DNA from: Cristatella mucedo
Taxonomy: Eukaryota > Bryozoa > Phylactolaemata > Cristatellidae
Reading direction: 5' to 3'
DNA length: 64,000 bases
NCBI GenBank assembly: GCA_009760855.2
Contig: WPIO01000005.1
Coordinates: 8,404,001-8,468,000, forward strand
Each line of letters begins with the position of its first letter. Position 1 is the stretch's first letter. Position numbers and translations under genes: made by a program. Shown here piece by piece: positions 34,801 through 43,800 of the stretch. The notes under the pieces are model-generated. The model had not been told where the DNA came from. It saw nothing but the letters and a program-made list of their open reading frames with translations, and made no database searches.

Positions 34801-37800
34801 TCATCGGCTGACATGTGCTGGTATGCCAAAGCTCGATCTGTAAGTGCAACAAGAAAAGAGGCAGCAAGCCTGTGAAATTTATTGGAAGGTAAATTTCGAA
34901 TTAAGATGCTAAAGGTAAATACGCGTTTAATAAATAACTTTGTCAACATAATGCTTCGAACTAATTGCTGGCTTCGCCATAAAAACCTAGCCGTAGAAAA
35001 GGAAAATCTAAGGCATGCAACTTTCACAGAAGATAATATTAATATTATTAGCATCTTTGTATAGCGCCCTCAGAGAGATTAGTCTCTCTATGGGCACTTT
35101 AAGATGTATGGTACTTACGGGTATCGGACAGTTACAGAAATGAGCCTACTTCGCACGCGAATGCAGCGGCTTATCAATGGGCTGCATTCTACGGTAAAGC
35201 GTCACGATGCTTCTCACCTCCCACGCGGACGCGAGGCGATTTGTCTGATTGAGAAAGCAATGCAGAACTTTCGCTCTGCTCGTTTCCCTCCGAGTCGACG
35301 CGGTTGCTCGTCGTCGTGACGGAGACGTCGTCGTTGAGCACCAGCGAGCGAGCATATTTTATAATGCTAACGTGTCCTGCGTCAGCGAGCATCAGAGTAG
35401 CTGCTTCGTATGCTGTCCCGACGATTAGGCAGAGAGCAAAAATTGTGCACACCACGCTGCAATTGTGCGCAGCGCAGGACTCAGTGCTGCTAGACGCATT
35501 TTCGTGCTCAGTTTAAGCAAATAAACTTGAGCATTGCTTGCCACATGCAAAGCAAAGAGTTTATTTATTAGCAGAACGCATATGAAATCAAACGTACTGA
35601 AACAAACAGTAGGCACTGCAGTTTTTATAACTGCTATTCGTCCGGTTTATCGTGAAGCATAGAGGCCAAATTCTGGTACTTACACAGTAAAGACGGCTCG
35701 AGGGCTCAATGACCGGTGCAATCCATGGCATTCTACTGTCAACTTTGAGGAGTTGTTGTGCTTTATCAGGATTAAAACTAAAAAAAGAGAAAACATCTGC
35801 CACAACTTGCTCGTTAATAAAATGTAAATTAAATAATTAATTTGCATAGCACCCTTAGAGAGCTTAGTTTCTATTCAGCCTTTTAACATATGCTACGGGG
35901 CCGAGACCAAGATAAAAACATTCACCTTGATCTTGATCGGGCAAGCACCTTCACCACTGGGCCAAACCAGCGCGACAGCAGCCACTATTGTCTTGTTATG
36001 GCCAATCTTCAAGTTACCTATTATTGTTATTCTCCAATGCAAAAAAAAACGCAACAGGACAATGTTGGGTATTGCAGGCGAGCAAGAAAGAGAGCAGTGC
36101 GGTATGTGAAATATCTAAATTTACGCTCATTTGCAGCGATAAGACGCCCGTACTGCAGCTAGCCCGAATCGTGCTCTTTAAGCAATTTATCGAATATAAA
36201 CTGATTGGAATGCACTTTTCATAAATGAAAATATTGTAATTTTTTAGCTGATGTCACTCGGCGTTCACCTGATCGTGGTTTTATGTCTAACATAACTGAA
36301 TACAGGTCAAGGGCTGGTCGTAAACAACCAGGCTTTCCTTGCTTGCTGAGCGTAAGTTTGAGACATTTTTAGGCATGCAGCGATTTATAAGTTTCGTTTC
36401 GGTTTAGGTTACCATGTTCATACGAACTACCCGAGTGGACACCCACTTTCGTGTAAATGCCGGTGAATTATATGTAGTTTCACAGAAGTATACATTTGCG
36501 CCAAAAGTCACAGGGAAGTCGACTGCCAGAATGGAATTTCAACATTGAAGAAATGACAATGAGAACGATTGCAGAAAAGCCATCTTCAAAAGAGACAACC
36601 TTATGGATAGTAAGAAAGAATACACATGGCAAATTGCTTAGGAATGTTCATTCGTGAATTTGTTGTATAAAATAGCCGAACAATTAATTGAATGCGATGT
36701 AAGTTATTTGAAAAATTCTATAGTTTCCCCGCAACGAAAGTGCATACAGATGATTTCATCACTGTAGTGAATATTGCCGGTCAATATCGTGCTGTCAAAG
36801 TAATCGCCGATTAGGTAACCAGACATTTTAGAGCAGCCTGAAATATGAATAGTGGCCAAAAATCAGAACCGCGATTAGTAGCACTCACTACATCGTGCAC
36901 AAGTAAGCAAAGCATCTAAAAAAAAAGACATCTACATTGAGTCGCTATTCTGAAGCATGTCGGTTTTACCGTTGGTCATGAGGTGCGGATTTCAACATGC
37001 ACAGCCGCATTAAAGGACTATTCACTTAGACTGTGGCTATGCCTGTGTGGAGCCATAATGTTTCAGCTAATTTTCAATGTCGTCAGATCAGATTATAACA
37101 TTTCTTCAGCCGTTCATGAGTTCCAAGCTTAGGAGGATGGTAACTGAAGGCACTGTATGCGAGGGATTTGAATTTAATTATGGCAACAAGATATTGACCG
37201 CAATCTGAAAAGCGAGTGGTTCGACGAGAGGTCTGAAGTAAAATTTTTCAAATTAATAGGTGAATGGAGGGGCCTAAAGTAAAGTATCAAAATCTTAAAA
37301 ATCAATGGCGTGTTTGATAGGTAGCAGCGAAAATTGGTTAGTACTAGTGTCAGAGAGATGTTAATAACAATAATACGTTTGATATAGCACCCTCAGAGAA
37401 CTAAATCTCTTTCTAGGTAATTTAAATTTGCTACAAAGGAAGCACGATCGAATGGTTAGTGGTAGCATGCTCAATGAACAAAAAGAATAACGTGGTTAAG
37501 GGTGACACGCACACGGTCAACAAGCAATGCAAGCATGGTTAGTGGCATCATGCACAGTGTCAGCACGCATAAACAAATAAAGGAAGAATCACATGGATCA
37601 ACTAAATCCTGTAACAAATCGATGCGCTTTTAGGGCGCAGTCTCAAAAGATGCGTTTTTTTTACCATAGATAAGCTTAGCTGCTGAGTTTTGCGTAGTTA
37701 GGAAGACCTGCAAGTAGCGAGTTACAGAGGTTTAGTGAGTAATATGACTATAGATATGGCTTCACGAACGTATGGATCATTTTGGCAGTGGCATACTTAT

Positions 37801-40800
37801 CCAAGCAAGCCTTTATGGTTTTGAAATGCTGCATAGGTGAAAGTAGTCAGACTTGACTGGGAGCTAGCAGGCTCATCTAGTGACAAGTCTTGTAGGCAGA
37901 TAACATCCAGATTTTGTTCGAAGGCTACTGAAGATATAATGGTAAAGCCAATTTGCAGAAATTTAGTCCAATTTCTGAGTGATAATTAATTTTCTCATAA
38001 TTAGCTAGTTGGCTTAATCGTCATTCAATTTCAGAAAGTTAGTTATGTATTTGTAAATGTCAGCAATCCATGTTGTAAGAGAGAGCTCAGAGAGTTCAAG
38101 ATGCTGCAAGGAAGGTAGTGTCAAAGCTCAGACACAGCTGAGTGACGTGTGCATAAAAAAACGTAGATTTCACTTGGGGATGACAAGCAGTAAGTACATT
38201 GTATAAACTGTGAAAGGGGTTCAGCTAAAATGGATCCTTGCGGCACGCGTCGCTGTCCCACTATCTCCGGCACTGGAAAAAAGTCAAATGGCTGATAAAA
38301 ACTTGTGCATATGAAGCTTGAAAAAATCCGTGCCTGGAAAAAAGCAGAATACTCGATCCACGGGATGAGCAAATAAAACAGAGATGAGAGATCGTACGCA
38401 GTATTCTTGCTCCGGCACGATAATAGGAGTAATTGATAAGTAAAAATTGGTTAAATCAACAGCTTCTTTTCTGTTTACGGGGAAAAGTCTGGGTGGCTTT
38501 TGTCCAGTAGAAGCAGGTAATACAGAGATGCTTACTTTATCATTCGAAGCTGTAGCCTGGGTCGTGAAGCTTATCACCTTATCTTTAGGGATAAGACTCA
38601 GATTCAGTAATGAGCTTCTTACTTCTTTTTTAGGCCCTAGTTCGTAATAAAAGGAGACGCACTTGTAACTTTCTCTAAGCATCAGTGATCTATCATGATG
38701 GTGGGGGTAGTCACGTTTCTTGCCCATCCAGCCTGGGTGTGGTCCCGCTGTAACAGCAGCTGCTCTGGTTCGTTCCCGCTCACCGTGAGCCAGCCAAGTG
38801 AGCTATGGTTGACAGCACGCATTAATAGATAAATCTGATTATCTATCAACAAAAACGGAAAGGAGAAATATGTCAAGAGGTAAGCAAGTAACACTGTTGG
38901 AAAAACACGAGGTCTCAATGGGCACGCTAGCTGGCGGGGGAAGGTCGCTTGCCTAGGGAACAAAGCCCTCAGCTGGTTACTCATATCCACACCCATACCC
39001 ACCCATATCCATGGGTACTGGGTGGGCGTGGGTGGCGTCTGTGATCTTCTTATGTGTGGGCGTGAGTGGAAGTCCCAGTTGAGGACTCGGCTTGGCAATA
39101 GGGCAAAGTCAAGTGACGCCATGGAACCGCCGCCCCCACGCGCTGGTTGATATCGGAACTCGTTTCAAATCGTGAACCAAAATCGTTTCCAGTGCTGAAT
39201 AAGTTTGATGTAGCATAGGATGCAAGTAACTCATGCTAAGCGGTATTGCATAAGTAAGATCCGCTTCTGTCGCATAATAGATGTAAAATGTAGACTCTTT
39301 GATAGCCCAGAATGTAAGATGCTCGCTCTTCACTACAGAAGTCATGGGTTCGAGTCCTGTAGTGGGGCAATCCTGTATTGCCAACTACCAGCGGTGGTGA
39401 TAGCCTTTAAGGCTCTTCTGCCTCTATACAAACGAGGCTGTTAAATCAGCTACCTTTTTATTTAAAGCGTAGGTTAGAAAAGTTGAGTAATAAGCGTGGT
39501 TAAAATTGTCGACGAGACAAATCTTTATGTCCACAGAGTGGTAGTGATAACGTAGAACATGCACGTTGTAGCTCTTCAATTCCTCAGGCATTCCGCATTT
39601 ATTATATTCCGTATTTGCATTGGTGCGTTCAAAGAAGCTCCTCGCGTATGCTAGTACGCACCGTTTACCGAGTCTGTTTTCTAGCCAATCGGGCACGCTC
39701 GTACGCCCACGCTCGCTGCGACGAAAAAATGCGTGCTTCCTACAGGTCATCCACTCTTCCATCACGCAGGATTACGAGAAAGTGCGCTCGCAAATCAATG
39801 CTGCCTTTCGGGCGCGGCCAGTTCTGACAGCTCGTTGCAGCTCTTTCATTCGGCTGCCGTTCATTCATCGGCTTCTGCAGCTTCCACGACCAATGGCGGA
39901 ATGCTTCGGCGAATAGGCATTTGCATTTGTGGTAGCCTATCGTCTCCGCTCTCGGGCTCAGGTTGAACAAAGAAAGCTACTTCTGCGCTTCGCAAACTTT
40001 CAGGAATATCCTCAGCGTACAACCCAGTCAATTCTCGTGGTTTTTGTATATTTAAAGACAGAGACAAGCAGACTAGCACCATTGAGATTTTTTTTAGACG
40101 CTGTGGCATTGTGCCGATGGCACGCTACCCTGATAGTCACGCAAACCTTCCTCGAAATAACGGATGAGATGGGCTGCGCATAGAATTTTCTCGTAAAGTA
40201 CATCAAACTCATTTCAAAAGGCATTAAAAATTTAAATGCGCAGAAAAAGAGTCCAACCCATTATGCCAAGGATGATAAGTAGCATGCAGCCGCCCAATGC
40301 AGGCGTCTTCTAAATCATGATAACCAGCGAGGCGAAATAGCATCCGTCTCGAAATTTCGGAAGAGGAAGTTCTACAATTTGTAGGACGGAAGGCTCTTAA
40401 AAAGAGCATGTAAAAGCATGTACGCATTTGCCTATTTGTGAGGCGAGCTAGCGTAAAAAAGAGTGACCGTCCTACCTGTACGCGTAAGTACTTCGACATC
40501 ATCTTCTTGACATCCACTTGGTACACAAATTCCAATTTGGAGGTTTGCTTGCTACAACAGTTCACGCAATTCATATGGCTAACTGGTCAACAAGTCAACT
40601 TAAGTACGAAGAATTATATTTTGACCGCAGAAGTTTCCTGACTGCATACTAAGGACAGAGCTGTAGTTCAAGATTGACCTGACCACGGTATCTCCAATAA
40701 TGCTAACGTTTTTGGGAATTTCTCCCGTAGAAAAAATAAATTCCGATCACTTTTCTGAAATCGGAACACGCGCTCGAGGGCGTAGGAAGGGGCTAAACCG

Positions 40801-43800
40801 CCAGTAGGCGCGGCCTAGGTTTGGCACTTGGGTTAGATTCTCGCCCACAACTACCAAGGTCATAAGGTCGAGCCCTGCGGCGCGCGTGAAGCGCCTGGAT
40901 AGAGATTAAGTTATCTCGTGGCACTGTACAAATGAATTGCACGTGTATTATTTTAGTCGTGAGGGAAAGGGCTGGGCCACCTGCTACAGACGTTCAACTT
41001 CCTCTTTTTTTGTTGCCGAGAGAGCGCCGCCCCCTTAGCTCCCGTTTAGAAATCGCACATCCCTTAACGGGTGGCTACCGGACTCTGGAAGAAGCTGCCG
41101 CACTGCTCACACAGCGACTGCCGAGGCTGGCGTTTCACGGCGTGCCCCAACTCGGCGTGCTGAGTCTCGGTCTGAACCCAAAGAGGGAGCCAGCCACCGC
41201 CGGGCCCAGGAGCCTGGCTGCTGCGTCGAGGCAACTCGTGCTGTTCCCATTCGCCACCAAGCGTCTGCTGCCGGTCTGTGGTCTCGTTCTTTGCAGCAAA
41301 GACGTCTAAAAATCATCGCTTTCAGTCGCTGGGACACTAGCCTTTTGAAATCGGCTGCATTGGCTGTGCTATGAGTGACCGCGCGCGGGTGCAAACTACA
41401 ACGAGTAGATCAAGGATGGTCTCTAGAAGCCTGTCGGAATCTGCTCCCGCGGGCACAAATACCGGGTGCGAGGGGCTAGTACCTCTTATGATGGCGTTTG
41501 AAAGAGGCTTATTAGAAGCGTTTTGTCCATACAGAGATTTGGGCTGGGCTAAATTGGACCATGGCCATTTTTTAAGAGGGCATGGTAAGCACTAGTACCT
41601 GTCATTCCTTCGGCTCATTGAATCCAAGTCTCCTCACCACATCTAGTTAAAACAGCTAAAGTGGACTATTACAATAAAGAGCCAATGAGGCGTGCCAGGT
41701 GGTGGACCTTTGATGCAAAGCTCTGTATCCATTAGGGGCAATCGGGCCTCAAGACGTCTGGCTAAAAGTCAGATCGTGCGGATCCTTCTTTATTGTTCTC
41801 GGTCAAAGTACTCCACCGTCGGTGGGCCTAAAGCTTCTAGGATTCCCCGATTTAGGAATTGCAAATGAAAGACACACCTCCTTAAATCAGTCCCGAAGGC
41901 TGCTAAACTGCACTGACCTCCGGGTGCTAACCATTGCCAGTCGTCCAAGGATGTTCACATTAGGCTATTTGATTTTGTCTTGATCTAGCACGGGCCCATA
42001 GTGGTGGAGTGACTGAGAAGTAGTATTTCGCCAAAAGGCAGGGAGAGACCACAAGACTCGACAAGAGAGACTCCAGAGGCTTTTCGGGCAACCATGCTTC
42101 GGAGCTCGAATTCAAGAGGCGCTAGAAAGGCCGGAGCCGGGGGGGGGGCGGGTATGCGTTGAGTGCAAAGTCAGTTTCCATAAAAGTTCAACGAGCTGCT
42201 GAGGGCATGATTGCGTTGGGGCAGTCCATGCGATGCCATCTGCTCGCAGATTTAGGCTCACGAATGGGGCTCGTGTTTTTTACCGCAATATCTTTCGACT
42301 GATTTTCCTACAGTTCTCAAAGTCCTTATTGAGCGTCCATCGCCTCACATAGGCATAATAGGCACAGCTCTAGAAAGTTGTAGGTCCTACCTCAGAGGGA
42401 TAAGTCAGAAAATAGATGTCAATAGCAAGCGGTCAAATGGTGAGCCTTTGAAGAATGGGTTACCCGAAGGATCTAATCAAGGTGCACTTTTCGCAATTTA
42501 CACTCACTCTCTTGTCGCACCAATAAACCTTTTGCACGAAGCATCGGATCACTGAAATTGGAACTTGGACGGCAACGGACTTCCTCAAATTGAATGGCGA
42601 TAAAATCAACCTAGTAGTTACGAACAATTATGGCAGTCAGGCACTGTAAAGCCTAACCCTCAAAATGAGCTAGCACACCGTATCTTCCGTGCTCAACTCG
42701 CGTTACCTAATGGTCTGGTTCTATAGTGGCCTTTCAGCAGGTAGCCACATCAGCTCCGCAGTCAAGTCTGTTTCTGTCTTGACGGCATTTAAAAAGGAGC
42801 TACAATGTAATTTCTCTGTCAGCATTTGGTGTGTTCTTAAGATTAGTACTTCGCGTGCTAATGCGTGCTGACACTATACATATTACAAATAAATATATTT
42901 ACATGCTAACAGTGTGTACTTTATCTCCAACAATACTCAGGTTGTTTTCATGTGAATTTTACAGTAACCATTTGATCAGGCTTCCTTTACAGCATATTCA
43001 AAGTGCCCTGAGAAAGATTAAAATTCTCTGAGGGTGCTATACAAATCTATTATTATAATTTTTACTTTTTGCCGCACGTAGCGGCTGAAAAGTTCGATCT
43101 TGTATAGATTAGTGTACCGTAGCCTAGCTGGTCCAAGCATTTTGGATACCCAACCTCGACTTAATTAACTCTGCTTGCTGGTATGCCTACCGGTGCAAAG
43201 CTTACGGCTGCTAAAAACTATACAGCCAGCCTAGTCGGTCGGGAGCATTGCAACTGCCATGTAACACCACTCTCACCAATTTCACCGATCCCCCTGGCTT
43301 CCCATTAACGCGGTGCCTTGAATTCGAGACTCTTGTCACTCACTTTATATACCTTTACAGTCTTGCTATGGTCGAGCTGGTTGGGCCCAGTGGTTAACGT
43401 GCTCGCCCCTATTAACGTCTGGCCGAGGTCATTGGCTTGAGTGCCGTGGCATATGCGAAGCGCCTGAATAGAGATTGAGTTCTCCTAAAGTGCTATACAA
43501 ATTAATCATATTTATTTAAGGCCGACCTCTCTAAAATGCTTCCTAATTAGCTTTGCCCTCCCGTTGCTGCCCGCTCCTCTGCTTTTTTTATTTGGCTTTA
43601 CCTCTAATGAATCTAAAATACCGTGGAAACAGTGCCTCAAATTCCATATTAAAATCTTTCTGTACCAGAAATAGTTTAATATTTTGATTATTAGTTTTGG
43701 AGGGTCAACAGACTCTTCTGGGTAACCCTTCTTTAGCTGGGAGCTTCAATATGTCACACATTCTTTAAGAGCTTTAATAATAATTTAAGAAAATTAAGTC

